From: Pseudomonas sp. AN-1 | Lineage (GTDB): Bacteria > Pseudomonadota > Gammaproteobacteria > Pseudomonadales > Pseudomonadaceae | Length of the DNA: 64,000 nt | NCBI RefSeq assembly: GCF_034057115.1 | Contig: NZ_CP139195.1 | Coordinates: 3,100,001-3,164,000, forward strand | Reading direction: 5' to 3' | Part shown: in pieces, positions 51,690 through 60,739 of the stretch | Layout of the letters: every line of letters starts with the position of its first letter | Numbering within the stretch: position 1 is the first letter of the stretch | The notes under the pieces: model-generated | Told to the model about the DNA's origin: nothing | Database searches by the model: none | What the model saw: only the letters and a program-made list of their open reading frames with translations | Made by a program: the position numbers and the translations under genes

Positions 51690-51774
51690 GCCCGCGCCTT
51701 GCCAACCGGCGCGCAGAACGCACCGGCCGGCTCAGCCAGAATGCTGCTCCCGCCTACGACAAACGGACTTGTCC

Positions 51775-52272
51775 ATGCGCCACTCTTCCTTGCTGTCCTC
51801 CCTCAGCAGTTTCGCCCGTGCGGCAACCCTGCTGCTGCTCGGCAGCCTGGGCACGCCGGCCTGGAGCGCACTGCTGCCGGAAGCGACCCGCACCGAACTC
51901 CTGCAGGCCGTGCAGCAGCAGTTCTGGGGCAAGGCCCGCTACGCCGACAGCTCCCCCGTGCTGCCCGCCGACGAGGCGGAGCGCCAGCGCCTGCCGGTGT
52001 CGCCGGCCGTGGCCCGTCAGGTCATGGATGTCGGCGAGCTGTCCGGACTGGCCGAATGGTGCGACCTGGACTGGCAGGGCCACTACCTGACCCTGACCAC
52101 CAGCGCCCGCCGCCATGGTTTCACGGAAAAGCAGCTGGCTTTCATCGGCGTCACCCATGGCGCCCTGCAGGGCTTCATGGCTCGGGCCATGCAGCAGCGC
52201 AGCTGTGAAGACGAACAGCGCCAGCGGGTCGCGCAGTTGCTGCGCCAGTCACCGAATCGCAGCTTCCCCTGA
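51775..52272 (+). CDS. secreted hypothetical protein (165 aa)
   Basis: I do not recognise a family. A signal peptide (LSSFARAATLLLLGSLGTPAWS, cleavage near residue 31) is followed by a helical domain with SPAVARQVMDVGELSGLAEWCDLDWQGHY and a C-terminal basic stretch. Two cysteines (EWC, RSC) may form a disulfide. It is probably periplasmic. ATG 51775 begins a classical signal peptide; the TTG six bases before is less likely. It is followed 15 bases later by the MreB-like gene. Confidence 0.65.
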   Translation: MRHSSLLSSLSSFARAATLLLLGSLGTPAWSALLPEATRTELLQAVQQQFWGKARYADSSPVLPADEAERQRLPVSPAVARQVMDVGELSGLAEWCDLDWQGHYLTLTTSARRHGFTEKQLAFIGVTHGALQGFMARAMQQRSCEDEQRQRVAQLLRQSPNRSFP

Positions 52273-52287
52273 CTGCCCGGAAAGATC

Positions 52288-52788
52288 ATGCTCAACCTGT
52301 TGCGCAACACCCTCTACCTCCGCCTGCAGGCCGACCTGCTGCGCGCCCTCCATGTGGAGTCCGGCCAGACCCTCAGCGAGCCGCCGCTACTGGCCCTGCG
52401 CAGCGACGGCAAGGGCCGGCGCGTGCCGCTGGCCGTCGGCGACGCGGCGCTGGCCCTGGACGGCCAGCCGGGCGTCGAGCTGGTCAACGGCTTCCGCCAT
52501 CCGCGCACCCTGCTGGCCGACTTCGCGGTAGCGGAGCAGACCCTGCGGCTGCTGCTGAAGCGGCTCCAGCCGCCCGTGCTGCTGCGCCCGGCGCCGACGG
52601 TGGTGCTGCAGCCGCTGGAGCGGCTTGAGGGCGGTCTGACCCAGGTCGAGACCCGCGCGCTGGTCGAGCTGCTGATGGGTGCCGGCGCGCGCCAGGTGTA
52701 CCTCTGGACCGGCCGGGAACTGCACAGTCACGAACTCGAGCATCTGCACTTCCCCGAGGCCGGCGGCAGCCTGCTCTGGCCAGCCTGA
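52288..52788 (+). CDS. MreB-like N-terminal fragment protein
   Basis: 166 residues that align with the first third of MreB, domain IA: MLNLLRNTLYLRLQADLLRALHVESGQTLSEPPLLALR corresponds to the nucleotide-binding start, but the phosphate loop (DLGTANT in MreB) is lost. Later LVNGFRHPRTLLADFAVAEQTLRLLLKRL and LTQVETRALVELLMGAGARQVYLW match MreB helix regions. It stops before the second phosphate loop, so it cannot form a normal actin fold or bind ATP. It may be a regulatory relic or cell-shape partner. Confidence 0.75.
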   Translation: MLNLLRNTLYLRLQADLLRALHVESGQTLSEPPLLALRSDGKGRRVPLAVGDAALALDGQPGVELVNGFRHPRTLLADFAVAEQTLRLLLKRLQPPVLLRPAPTVVLQPLERLEGGLTQVETRALVELLMGAGARQVYLWTGRELHSHELEHLHFPEAGGSLLWPA

Positions 52789-52790
52789 AG

Positions 52791-52806
52791 CGTTCTACGT
52801 GGAACA
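52791..52806. promoter_or_regulatory. degenerate parS-like site
   Basis: CGTTCTACGTGGAACA differs from parS at two of 16 positions. It lies 36 bases from the perfect parS at 52827 in the same intergenic gap. Confidence 0.6.
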
Positions 52807-52826
52807 GCCATGGCATCCGCAGCACC

Positions 52827-52842
52827 TGTTCCACGTGGAACA
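52827..52842. promoter_or_regulatory. parS site 2 (ParB-binding)
   Basis: TGTTCCACGTGGAACA, a perfect parS palindrome, between the MreB-like gene and the terminator of the meta-cleavage operon. Confidence 0.95.
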
Positions 52843-52859
52843 CACCGCGCAGAAACGAC

Positions 52860-52881
52860 AAAGCCCGGCGAGCCGGGCTTT
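52860..52881 (-). terminator. terminator at the end of the meta-cleavage operon
   Basis: AAAGCCCGGC pairs with GCCGGGCTTT around a two-base loop, 24 bases downstream of the tautomerase stop on the minus strand, followed by TGTCGTTT. Confidence 0.8.
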
Positions 52882-52905
52882 GCTGAAAGCAGGGCAGGGG
52901 CGCGC

Positions 52906-53097
52906 TCAGCGGCGCACCTTGCTGGCCGGTTCGCCGCCGATGCCCCAGTGATCCTTGGGCACCTCGGTGATCAGCACCCGCACGCGGTCCAGCGGCGAGT
53001 CGAGGGTGCGCGCCAGCGCCTCGCTGACCTCGCGGATCATCGCTTCCTTCTGTTCCGCGCTGCGGCCTTCCATGATGTGCACATGGGCAATCGGCAT
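52906..53097 (-). CDS. dmpI: 4-oxalocrotonate tautomerase
   Basis: 63 codons; after Met removal the 62-residue enzyme has catalytic Pro1, Arg11 (EGRS) and Arg39 (DRVRV), and ends [10 protein letters not shown] like other 4-OTs. Position 50 is Trp (HWGIGG) where the well-studied enzymes have Phe50. It converts 2-hydroxymuconate to 2-oxohex-3-enedioate in the 4-oxalocrotonate branch. It is the last gene of the operon but sits after an internal terminator. An AGGAACCGTCTC leader with AGGA serves as ribosome site. Confidence 0.95.
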   Translation of the reverse strand: MPIAHVHIMEGRSAEQKEAMIREVSEALARTLDSPLDRVRVLITEVPKDHWGIGGEPASKVRR

Positions 53098-53119
53098 GAG
53101 ACGGTTCCTCGCGAAAAAA

Positions 53120-53140
53120 GCCCCGGCCAGCGGCCGGGGC
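53120..53140 (-). terminator. internal intrinsic terminator between dmpH and dmpI
   Basis: On the minus strand GCCCCGGCC, a three-base loop and GGCCGGGGC are followed by six T, 14 bases after the dmpH stop and about 23 bases before dmpI. It has all the features of a strong intrinsic terminator inside the operon. Confidence 0.88.
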
Positions 53141-53153
53141 AACAGGGGTGAAC

Positions 53154-53948
53154 TCAGACGAAGCGCGCGGAGACGCTGCCCAGGCCCTGGTAGCGCACGG
53201 TGACGTTGTCGCCCGGCTCCACCGCCACCGCGGCGGTAATGCCGCCGGTCATGATGAAGGTGCCGGCCGGGATGTGCTCGCCGCGCTCGGCCAGCAGGTT
53301 GGCCAGCATGGCCACGCTGGACAGCGGATGACCGAGCACCGCGGCGCCGGCGCCGACTTCCACCACCTCGCCGTTCTTCTCCATCACCACGCCGAGGGTG
53401 CGCAGGTCGACGTCCTCGAGGTTGGCCATCTGGCCGCCGGTGATGTAGCGGGTCGAGGAGGCGTTATCGGCCACCACGCTGATCAGGTCGAACTTGAAGT
53501 TCTCGTAGCGCGAGTCGATCACCTCGACGGTGGGGATCACGTAGTCGATCGCCGCGATCACGTCGCCGATGTGGCAGCCCGGGCCCTGCAGCGGGGCCTT
53601 GGTGACCACGGAGATTTCCGCCTCGATCTTCGGGTGGATCAGCTTGGAGCAGTCCACCACGCCGCCGTCCGGCACGCTGAAGTAGTCGGAGAGGAAGCCG
53701 TAGATCGGCGTCTCCACGCCCATCTGCGCCATCTTCGCCCAGGAGGTCAGGCCCATCTTCAGGCCGACGGTCTTGTTGCCGCGGGCCTCCTTGCGGCGAC
53801 GGATCTCCCACTGGATGTCGTAGGCGTCGGCGAAGGTCATCTGCGGGTAGTCGTTGGTGATCTTCGGAATGTCGTGGACATTCAGCTCGGCGCCTTCGAC
53901 GTGCTCGGCCAGGGCCAGCACCTGTTCGCGGGTCAGGGTACGGTTCAT
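53154..53948 (-). CDS. dmpH: 4-oxalocrotonate decarboxylase
   Basis: 264 residues of the hydratase/decarboxylase family: [21 protein letters not shown] start, [39 protein letters not shown] (metal ligands) and [23 protein letters not shown]. It decarboxylates 4-oxalocrotonate to 2-oxopent-4-enoate, working in complex with the hydratase DmpE, a homologue encoded in the same operon. ATG 53948 overlaps the dmpG stop (ATGA). Confidence 0.93.
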   Translation of the reverse strand: MNRTLTREQVLALAEHVEGAELNVHDIPKITNDYPQMTFADAYDIQWEIRRRKEARGNKTVGLKMGLTSWAKMAQMGVETPIYGFLSDYFSVPDGGVVDCSKLIHPKIEAEISVVTKAPLQGPGCHIGDVIAAIDYVIPTVEVIDSRYENFKFDLISVVADNASSTRYITGGQMANLEDVDLRTLGVVMEKNGEVVEVGAGAAVLGHPLSSVAMLANLLAERGEHIPAGTFIMTGGITAAVAVEPGDNVTVRYQGLGSVSARFV

Positions 53949-54985
53949 GCGGTCACCTTCTGGGTCTGGCGGGCCTTGGCCATGTCGAGGGCCAGGTCTT
54001 CGATCATGTCTTCCTGGCCGCCGACGGTACCGCGGCGGCCGAGTTCTACGAGGATGTCGCGGGCCGGCACGCCGTACTTCTTCTCGGCGCGCTGGGCGAA
54101 CAGCAGGAACGAGCTGTACACGCCGGCGTAGCCCAGGGTCAGGGCATCGCGGTCGACGCGGATCGGCTGGTCCATCAGCGGCACCACCAGGTCCTCGGCG
54201 ACGTCCATGATCCTGTACAGGTCGATGCCGGTCTCGGCGCCCATGCGCTTGAGCACCGCGCACAGCACCTCCAGCGGGGTGTTGCCGGCGCCGGCGCCGA
54301 GGCCCGCGACCGAGCCGTCGATGCGCACCGCACCGGCCTCGATGGCGGCCAGCGAGTTGGCGATGGCCATGCCCATGTTGTGGTGGCCGTGGAAGCCGAT
54401 CTGGGTGGCCGGGTTGAGCTCGGCGCGCAGCAGGCCGATCTTCTGGCTGACCTCGTCGGGCAGCATGTAGCCGGCCGAGTCGGTGCAGTAGATGCAGTTG
54501 GCGCCGTAGCTTTCCATCAGGCGGGCCTGCTCCAGCACCTTCTCCGGGCTGGCCATGTGCGCCATCATCAGGAAGCCGACGGTGTCGACGCCCATCTTCG
54601 CCGCCATGCCGATGTGCTGCTCGGAGACATCGGCCTCGGTGCAGTGGGTGGCGACGCGGATGGTCGACACGCCGCAGTCCACCGCCATCTTCAGGTGGTC
54701 GACGGTGCCGATGCCCGGCAGCAGCAGGGCGGAGACCTTGGCCTGCTTGAGCTGGGGGATCACCGCGCTGAGGTACTCCTCGTCGCTGTGCGCCGGGAAG
54801 CCGTAGTTGATCGAGCGCCCGCCGAGGCCGTCGCCGTGGGTGATCTCGATCAGCGGCATGCCGGCGGCGTCGAGGCCGGTGGCCACGGCGACCATCTGCT
54901 CGAGGCTGATCTGGTGGCGCTTGGCGTGCATGCCGTCGCGCAGGCTCATGTCGTGCAGGGTGACTTGCTTGCCTTGCAGATTCAT
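53945..54985 (-). CDS. dmpG: 4-hydroxy-2-oxovalerate aldolase
   Basis: 346 residues: DmpG-like TIM barrel with [18 protein letters not shown] (Arg and Asp of the active site), [13 protein letters not shown], and [40 protein letters not shown] (His-x-His metal ligands). It cleaves 4-hydroxy-2-oxovalerate to pyruvate and acetaldehyde; the acetaldehyde is channelled to DmpF. It starts 13 bases after dmpF. Confidence 0.97.
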   Translation of the reverse strand: MNLQGKQVTLHDMSLRDGMHAKRHQISLEQMVAVATGLDAAGMPLIEITHGDGLGGRSINYGFPAHSDEEYLSAVIPQLKQAKVSALLLPGIGTVDHLKMAVDCGVSTIRVATHCTEADVSEQHIGMAAKMGVDTVGFLMMAHMASPEKVLEQARLMESYGANCIYCTDSAGYMLPDEVSQKIGLLRAELNPATQIGFHGHHNMGMAIANSLAAIEAGAVRIDGSVAGLGAGAGNTPLEVLCAVLKRMGAETGIDLYRIMDVAEDLVVPLMDQPIRVDRDALTLGYAGVYSSFLLFAQRAEKKYGVPARDILVELGRRGTVGGQEDMIEDLALDMAKARQTQKVTA

Positions 54986-54998
54986 CGTGCTATTCCCC

Positions 54999-55922
54999 TC
55001 AGGCCAGTGCAGCTTCGCGGCTCGGCAGTTGGATGGTGCCGGCGGCGATTTCCTCGGCGAACATCTCGGCGGTGCGCAGACCGGCGGCGGTCATGATGTC
55101 CAGGTTGCCGGCGTACTTGGGCAGGTAGTCGCCCAGGCCCTCGACCTCCATGAAGATCGACACGCGGTTGCCGTCGAACACCGGGCCGTTCTTCAGGCGG
55201 TAGCCCGGCACGTACTTCTGCACCTCGGCGAGCATGGCGTGCACGGAGGCGGTGATGGCATCGCGGTCCGGCTCGCTCTCGGTCAGGCAGTGGATGGTGT
55301 CGCGCATCATCAGCGGCGGCTCGGCCGGGTTGATGATGATGATCGCCTTGCCTTCCTTCGCGCCGCCGACCTTCTCGATGGCGCCGGCGGTGGTGCGGGT
55401 GAACTCGTCGATGTTCTTGCGGGTGCCCGGGCCGACCGAACGCGAGGACACGGTGGCGACGATCTCGCCGTAGGCCACCGGCTGCACGCGGGATACCGCG
55501 GCGACCATCGGGATGGTCGCCTGGCCACCGCAGGTGACCATGTTGACGTTCATCTCCAGCTTGCCGACGTGCTCCTTGAGGTTCACCGGCGGCACGCAGA
55601 ACGGACCGATGGCGGCCGGGGTCAGGTCGATCATCAGCACGCCCAGCTCGTTGAGCTTGCGGCTGTTCTCGGCGTGGGCGTAGGCGCTGGTGGCGTCGAA
55701 GGCGACGCGGATGTCGTCTTCGATGACGTGCGGCAGCAGGCCGTCGACGCCCTCGCAGGTGGTCTTCAAGCCGAACTCGCGGGCGCGCTTGAGGCCGTCG
55801 GACTCGGGGTCGATGCCGACCATCCATACCGGCTCGATCCACTCCGAGCGCAGCATCTTCATCACCAGGTCGGTGCCGATATTGCCCGGGCCGATGATCG
55901 CGGCTTTCAGTTTCTTGCTCAT
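54999..55922 (-). CDS. dmpF: acetaldehyde dehydrogenase (acylating)
   Basis: 307 residues: N-terminal NAD-binding [19 protein letters not shown], catalytic Cys in [13 protein letters not shown] (about residue 131) and the region around [19 protein letters not shown]. It turns acetaldehyde from the aldolase into acetyl-CoA. It forms a complex with DmpG. It starts [11 protein letters not shown] at 55922. Confidence 0.97.
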   Translation of the reverse strand: MSKKLKAAIIGPGNIGTDLVMKMLRSEWIEPVWMVGIDPESDGLKRAREFGLKTTCEGVDGLLPHVIEDDIRVAFDATSAYAHAENSRKLNELGVLMIDLTPAAIGPFCVPPVNLKEHVGKLEMNVNMVTCGGQATIPMVAAVSRVQPVAYGEIVATVSSRSVGPGTRKNIDEFTRTTAGAIEKVGGAKEGKAIIIINPAEPPLMMRDTIHCLTESEPDRDAITASVHAMLAEVQKYVPGYRLKNGPVFDGNRVSIFMEVEGLGDYLPKYAGNLDIMTAAGLRTAEMFAEEIAAGTIQLPSREAALA

Positions 55923-55936
55923 GTTCAGGCTCCTGA

Positions 55937-56719
55937 TCAGACGAAGCGCACGCTGGCGCTGCCGATGCCGCCGATGTCGACGCGCATGAAGTCGCCGGCC
56001 TTGACCGGCTCCAGCGGCACCAGCGAGCCGGAGAGGATCACCTCGCCGGCCTTCAGGCCGATGCCGAAGTGGCCGAGGGTGTTGGCCAGCCAGGCAACGC
56101 AGTTGACCGGCGAGCCCAGCGCGGCGGCGCCGGCGCCGGTGCTGATCTGCTGGCCGTTCTTCTCCACCACCATGCCGCAGGTGACCAGGTCGACCTGGCG
56201 CGGGGAGACGGCGTTGTCGCCGAGGATGAACAGGCCGCAGGAGGCGTTGTCGGCGACGGTGTCCTGGATCTTGATCTTCCAGTCCTGGATGCGCGAATCG
56301 ACCACCTCGAAGCAGGGGATCACGCACTCGGTGGCGGCCAGCACGTCGGCGTTGGTGATGCCGGGGCCCATCAGGTCCTTCTTGAGGATGAAGGCGATCT
56401 CGCCCTCCGCCTTGGGCTGGATCAGGCGGTCGCTGATCGGCATGGTCGCGCCGCTGCTGAACACCATGGCGTCGGTCAGGTAGCCGAAGTCCGGCTGGTT
56501 GACGCCGAGCATGGTCTGCACCGCCTTGCTGGTCAGGCCGATCTTCTTGCCGATGATCCGCTCGCCGGCGGCCAGACGGCGCTCGAGCATGCGCAGGGAG
56601 ATCTGGTAGGCGTCGTCGATGGTCAGGTCATAGCGGCTGGTCAGCGGGGCGACGGCCTCGCGGCTCTGCATGGCCTGGTAGAGCTCGTCGCCGAGCTGTT
56701 GGATCAGTTCTTGGTTCAT
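55937..56719 (-). CDS. dmpE: 2-oxopent-4-enoate hydratase
   Basis: 260 residues from ATG 56719 ([18 protein letters not shown]), which overlaps the dmpD stop (ATGA) and has AGGA nine bases before; the ATG at 56725 is too close to that site. Motifs: [36 protein letters not shown] and [23 protein letters not shown]. It hydrates 2-oxopent-4-enoate to 4-hydroxy-2-oxovalerate. Confidence 0.95.
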   Translation of the reverse strand: MNQELIQQLGDELYQAMQSREAVAPLTSRYDLTIDDAYQISLRMLERRLAAGERIIGKKIGLTSKAVQTMLGVNQPDFGYLTDAMVFSSGATMPISDRLIQPKAEGEIAFILKKDLMGPGITNADVLAATECVIPCFEVVDSRIQDWKIKIQDTVADNASCGLFILGDNAVSPRQVDLVTCGMVVEKNGQQISTGAGAAALGSPVNCVAWLANTLGHFGIGLKAGEVILSGSLVPLEPVKAGDFMRVDIGGIGSASVRFV

Positions 56720-57582
56720 GCGCATTTTTCCTGAAGGTTGGCGGCGGCATCGGCCTCGGCGAGGAAGTCCTCGACCAAGCGGGCGAAGCGGCCGGCGTGT
56801 TCGATCTGGGTCCAGTGGCCGCAGTGGCCGAAGACGTGCAGCTGGCTGTTGGGGATCAGCTCGGCCAGGCGCAGCGAGGCCTCGAGCGGGATGATCCGGT
56901 CCTCGCGGCCATGGATGACCAGCGCCTGGTGGGGCAGGGCGCGGATGTCCGCCTCGTCGCTGGCCAGGTCGTCGACGCCGTTCTGCCGCGGCGGCGGGAA
57001 CATGGCGGCGAACGACTCCTGGAAGCCCGGGCGGATGCTGGCCTGGTAGCGCAGCTCGGCCAGCTCGTCGTTAACCAGATTGCGGTCGTAGGCGAACAGG
57101 TCGAGCAGCTGGCGCATGTTGGCCAGCGACGGCGTGTAGCCCCAGGCGGTCTCCAGTCCCGCGGTGATCGGGAAGGACACGCCGACGCTGCCCATCAGCA
57201 CCAGCCGGCGCACCCGCTCGGGGTGGCGGATGGCCAGGGCCAGCGCCAGACCGCCGCCGAACGAGTTGCCGACGATGTCGGCCTGCTCGATGCCGAGGGC
57301 GTCGAGCACGCCGATGGCATGCTCGACCCAGCGCTGCTGGCTGTACTGCGCATCGGCCGGACGCTCGCTGTAGCCGAAGCCGAGCATGTCCGGGGCGATC
57401 ACCCGGCGCGTCTGTGCCAGCTGCGGGATGATCCCGCGCCAGTTGGCCCAGGCGGTGACGCCCGGGCCGGAGCCGTGGATCAGCAGGACCGGGAAGCCTT
57501 CGCCCTGCTCATGCAGGTTGGTGCGGTAGCCGGCGGCGAGGATCTCGCGGCCGATTTCCGGGCTCTGTACGGGCTGGTTCAT
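56716..57582 (-). CDS. dmpD: 2-hydroxymuconic semialdehyde hydrolase
   Basis: 288 residues of the alpha/beta hydrolase fold: oxyanion loop HGSGPG at 36-41, nucleophile Ser107 in GNSFGGG, Asp in HGREDRIIP and His in FGHCGHWTQIEH. It cleaves the ring-fission product of catechol or alkylcatechols to 2-oxopent-4-enoate and an acid. It starts seven bases after dmpC. Confidence 0.96.
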   Translation of the reverse strand: MNQPVQSPEIGREILAAGYRTNLHEQGEGFPVLLIHGSGPGVTAWANWRGIIPQLAQTRRVIAPDMLGFGYSERPADAQYSQQRWVEHAIGVLDALGIEQADIVGNSFGGGLALALAIRHPERVRRLVLMGSVGVSFPITAGLETAWGYTPSLANMRQLLDLFAYDRNLVNDELAELRYQASIRPGFQESFAAMFPPPRQNGVDDLASDEADIRALPHQALVIHGREDRIIPLEASLRLAELIPNSQLHVFGHCGHWTQIEHAGRFARLVEDFLAEADAAANLQEKCA

Positions 57583-57589
57583 GACTGCC

Positions 57590-59050
57590 TCACAGCTTCA
57601 CGCAGATGTTCTTCAGCTCGGTGTAGAACTCCAGCGAGTGCACCCCGCCTTCGCGACCGATGCCCGACTGCTTGCTGCCGCCGAAGGCGGTGCGCAGGTC
57701 GCGCAGGAACCAGCTGTTGACCCAGACGATGCCGGCCTCGATCTGCCCGGCGACGCGGTGGGCGCGCGAGCTGTTCTCGGTCCAGATCGCCGAGGCCAGG
57801 CCGTAGGGCAGGCTGTTGGCCAGCTCGATGGCTTCCTCTTCGGTGTCGAACGGACGGATGTGGCAGCACGGGCCGAAGATTTCCTCGGTGACCACCGCCG
57901 AGTCGTCCGGCAGGCCGGTCCAGATGGTCGGCTGCACCCAGGCGCCGCCGGCCAGGTGCGCCGGCATGTCCGGCACGCCGCCGCCGGTGACGACGGTGGC
58001 GCCCTCGTCCTTGGCCTTCTGGTAGTAGCTGAGGACCTTCTCGCGGTGCTTGTGGCTGACCAGCGAGCCGAAGTTGGCGCTCGGGTCGTTCGGCTCGCCG
58101 ATCTTCAGCGCCTCGGCGCCGGCCTTCAGGCGGGCGACGAACTCGTCGAAGATCGGCCGCTCGACATAGACCCGCTCGGTGCCCAGGCAGACCTGGCCGC
58201 AGTTGGCGAAGGCGGAGCGCAGGGTGCCCTCGATGGCCTTGTCCATGTCGCAGTCGGCGAACACGATGCCGGCGTTCTTGCCGCCCAGCTCCAGCGACAC
58301 CTGGCGCACGCCCTTGGCAGCGGCGCGCATGATGGTCTCGCCGGTGCCGGTCTCGCCGGTGAAGGTGATGGCGTCGACGTCCGGGTGGGCGGTGAGGAAG
58401 GCGCCGGCCGAATTGCCGCCGAAGCCGTGCACCACGTTGTACACGCCGGCCGGCACGCCGGCGGCGTTCATCACCTCGCCGAGCAGGGCGGTGGTGGTGG
58501 GGGTCTCTTCCGAGGGCTTGACCACCACGGTGTTGCCGCAGGCCAGCGCCGGGCCGACCTTCCAGGTCATCAGCAGCAGCGGCAGGTTCCACGGGCTGAT
58601 CACGCCGATCACGCCCTTGGGACGGCGCACGCCGTAGTTCAGCGCGCCGGTGCCGTCCGGGGTGGCCATCTCGAAGGCCTCGGTGGGCACGTTCTTCACC
58701 AGGTCGGCGAACACCTTGAAGTTGGCCGCGCCGCGCGGGATGTCGATGTGCGAGGCGAGGGACTTCGGCTTGCCGGTGTCCAGGCACTCGGCCTCGAGGA
58801 ACTCGTCGAAGCGCGCGGTGATGCCGTCGGCGACGCGGTGGAGGATCTCGGTGCGCTCGGCGACGGTCATCTTGCCCCACGGGCCCTTGAGCGCCGCGCG
58901 CGCGGCCTTGACCGCGGCGTCGACCTCGGCCTCGCCGGCCTCGTGGATCTTGGCGATCACCTGGCCGTTGACCGGGTTGACGTTGTCGAACAGCTTGCCG
59001 CTGGCGGAACCGACGTATTCGCCGTTGATGAAGTGCTTGATCTCTTTCAT
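57590..59050 (-). CDS. dmpC: 2-hydroxymuconic semialdehyde dehydrogenase
   Basis: 486 residues of the aldehyde dehydrogenase family: SPWNLPLLLMTWKVGPALACGNTVVVKPSE, FTGETGTGETIM, catalytic Glu in VSLELGGKNAGIVF and Cys in FANCGQVCLGTERVYVE. It oxidises 2-hydroxymuconic semialdehyde to 2-hydroxymuconate with NAD, feeding the 4-oxalocrotonate branch. Start ATG 59050 (MKEIKHFINGEYVGSASG); upstream frame extension overlaps dmpB. Confidence 0.97.
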   Translation of the reverse strand: MKEIKHFINGEYVGSASGKLFDNVNPVNGQVIAKIHEAGEAEVDAAVKAARAALKGPWGKMTVAERTEILHRVADGITARFDEFLEAECLDTGKPKSLASHIDIPRGAANFKVFADLVKNVPTEAFEMATPDGTGALNYGVRRPKGVIGVISPWNLPLLLMTWKVGPALACGNTVVVKPSEETPTTTALLGEVMNAAGVPAGVYNVVHGFGGNSAGAFLTAHPDVDAITFTGETGTGETIMRAAAKGVRQVSLELGGKNAGIVFADCDMDKAIEGTLRSAFANCGQVCLGTERVYVERPIFDEFVARLKAGAEALKIGEPNDPSANFGSLVSHKHREKVLSYYQKAKDEGATVVTGGGVPDMPAHLAGGAWVQPTIWTGLPDDSAVVTEEIFGPCCHIRPFDTEEEAIELANSLPYGLASAIWTENSSRAHRVAGQIEAGIVWVNSWFLRDLRTAFGGSKQSGIGREGGVHSLEFYTELKNICVKL

Positions 59051-59076
59051 GGATGAGTCTCGTTGGGCAGTGGCAA

Positions 59077-60000
59077 TCAGGTCAGGACGGTGAGGAAGCG
59101 CTCGTTGAGCTCGCGGTCGTGGTAGAAGATCGCCTTGCCCAGTTCGGCGGCGGTCCAGGTCACCGGCGGGTGGTCCGGGTAGTGGTAGTCGCCGCCGCAG
59201 AACACCTCGTTGCGGTTGCCGGACGGGTCGAAGAAGTAGATGGTCTTGCCGTGGGTCAGGCCGTGGCGGGTCGGGCCGATGTCGATCGAGGTGTTGGTCA
59301 TGCTGATCAGGTCGGCGGCGCGCAGCACGTCGTCCCAGGTCTCGAGGAAGAACGAGGCGTGGTGCAGCTTGCCCTGCTCGGTGTGCTGGATGAACGCCAC
59401 GTCGTGGGCCTTCATGCCGACGGTGAGGAACTGGGCGATGCGGTTGCCGTGCGGGTCGACCACCTGCTCGGCCAGATCGAAGCCGAGCACCTCGGTGAAC
59501 AGGCGCAGGGTTTCCGGCAGGTTGCCGCCGTACAGCAGGGCGTGGTCGAAGCGGGTCGCCTTCATGCCCTTGAGGCCGCGCGGCCAGGCTTCCGGATTGA
59601 TCTCGGACAGGCCCCACTTGCCGGTCTGCTCCTTCTCGGCGTACAGCTCGAAGCGGTGGCCGGTCGGCGCGCTGAAGCGCACGCGGCGGCCGCAGCCCTT
59701 CAGCTCGCCGGCCGGGATGCTCTCCACCAGGCAGCCGAAGGCCACCAGGTCCTCGGTCAGGCGGCCGAGGGTGGCGTCGTCGAGCACCTTGAAGCCCATG
59801 AAGTCCATGCCGGCCTCGTCGGCCTCGCGCAGCACCACGGAGAACTTGTCGACCTCGGTCCAGCCCTTGAGGTACACGCGGCCGCGCTCGTCGCGGTCGA
59901 CCTCGATCAGGCCGAGCAGCTCGACGTAGTGTTCCAGGGCCTTGGCCATGTCCAGAACGCGCAGCTGGATGTGTCCCGGACGCATCACACCTTTTTTCAT
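59077..60000 (-). CDS. dmpB: catechol 2,3-dioxygenase
   Basis: 307 residues, the same length as XylE, starting [31 protein letters not shown]. The iron ligands of extradiol enzymes are present: His153 in RFDHALLYG, His214 in KLHHASF and Glu265 in [11 protein letters not shown]. It opens the ring of catechol next to the hydroxyls. The ATG at 60000 was chosen by family; the frame runs back to 60033. It is downstream of the reactivating ferredoxin gene. Confidence 0.98.
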   Translation of the reverse strand: MKKGVMRPGHIQLRVLDMAKALEHYVELLGLIEVDRDERGRVYLKGWTEVDKFSVVLREADEAGMDFMGFKVLDDATLGRLTEDLVAFGCLVESIPAGELKGCGRRVRFSAPTGHRFELYAEKEQTGKWGLSEINPEAWPRGLKGMKATRFDHALLYGGNLPETLRLFTEVLGFDLAEQVVDPHGNRIAQFLTVGMKAHDVAFIQHTEQGKLHHASFFLETWDDVLRAADLISMTNTSIDIGPTRHGLTHGKTIYFFDPSGNRNEVFCGGDYHYPDHPPVTWTAAELGKAIFYHDRELNERFLTVLT

Positions 60001-60048
60001 CTCGACACCTCTTGTCTTTGTTGTGGGGTCCAACGGTTTCGCCGGCCG

Positions 60049-60366
60049 CTAGCGCGCCGGCGTCGTCACGACAGGCTCGGCGGATGCCGGGCGCTGGATG
60101 GCCAGGTCGCTGCGCGGGAACAGCCGGCAGGCGAGCACCAGGCCCTGTTCACGGTCGATGGCGTTGACGTGGCGACGGCTCATCCGTCCGCAGTCGAATT
60201 CGCCGCTGACCACCTGCACCTTGCACAGGCCGCAGCCGCCGCCGCGGCAGCCGACCGGGATGCAGCGCCGGGCTTGCCGCTCCATGGCGGCCAGTACGTT
60301 CTGCTCGTCACTGCAGGCGAAGCGCTGCCCGCTGGCGGTTTCGGTGATCTGGAAGGTCTGGCTCAT
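60049..60366 (-). CDS. dmpQ: plant-type [2Fe-2S] ferredoxin (catechol dioxygenase reactivation)
   Basis: 105 residues with the ligand pattern CRGGGCGLC (C-x4-C-x2-C) and a fourth Cys in LVLACRLFP. In known meta operons this XylT/DmpQ-type ferredoxin, encoded just before catechol 2,3-dioxygenase, re-reduces the oxidised iron of that enzyme. Its C-terminal tail (RPASAEPVVTTPAR) is longer than the core. It begins at ATG 60366, eight bases after the small upstream ORF. Confidence 0.94.
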   Translation of the reverse strand: MSQTFQITETASGQRFACSDEQNVLAAMERQARRCIPVGCRGGGCGLCKVQVVSGEFDCGRMSRRHVNAIDREQGLVLACRLFPRSDLAIQRPASAEPVVTTPAR

Positions 60367-60374
60367 GGCGCACC

Positions 60375-60521
60375 TCAGCCACGCAGGCGCAGGGCTGCGC
60401 TGACCGCCAGGCGGAACAGGCGCTGCAGGCCAGAACGGGAAGGCGCGGGGGCAGGGCGCTCGGAAGGGAAGAAGATGCGGCGCTCGCGCTGTTCGGCGCG
60501 CGCACGGATGGCAGTGTTCAT
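60375..60521 (-). CDS. small leader-proximal ORF (48 aa)
   Basis: MNTAIRARAEQRERRIFFPSERP then a proline/serine and arginine-rich tail ending RLAVSAALRLRG. I do not recognise it. It is the first ORF on the predicted sigma54 transcript, with its ATG about 60 bases after the expected start site and its stop eight bases before dmpQ. The ribosome site (AGGT at a distance of 10) is weak. It could be a small protein or a translated leader. Confidence 0.45.
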   Translation of the reverse strand: MNTAIRARAEQRERRIFFPSERPAPAPSRSGLQRLFRLAVSAALRLRG

Positions 60522-60593
60522 GACGACCGTACCTGTTGTTTTTGTCTGTGCGGCTGGCCTCGGCAGCTTGGCTTGCCGGGCGAGAGGACAAGA

Positions 60594-60608
60594 GCAACAG
60601 CTGTGCCA
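60594..60608 (-). promoter_or_regulatory. sigma54 (-24/-12) promoter of the meta-cleavage operon
   Basis: On the minus strand TGGCACAGCTGTTGC followed by T fits TGGCACGNNNNTTGCW with a single change (A for G after TGGCAC); GG and GC are 10 bases apart as required. The predicted transcript start is near 60582. Confidence 0.88.
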
Positions 60609-60638
60609 AACCACCCGCAAGGGTCCGCCAACTAATAA

Positions 60639-60651
60639 CAAGCCATTGATT
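60639..60651 (-). promoter_or_regulatory. IHF-binding site
   Basis: On the minus strand AATCAATGGCTTG is an exact match to WATCAANNNNTTR, located between the sigma54 promoter and the upstream activator sites, about 60-70 bases before the predicted start, as in the Pu and Po promoters. Confidence 0.8.
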
Positions 60652-60739
60652 CAAAAGGATTTTTATTTGATGTGCGGCACGCGACGCAGCTGGAAAGGCT
60701 CGTCGCACGGCAGAAGGCAGGCATGGCGTGGCGATGAAA

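Noticed and set aside
53154-54263. 369-residue version of 4-oxalocrotonate decarboxylase
   Set aside because: The extra N-terminus is antisense-like sequence over dmpG; the family start is the ATG at 53948 in the ATGA overlap.
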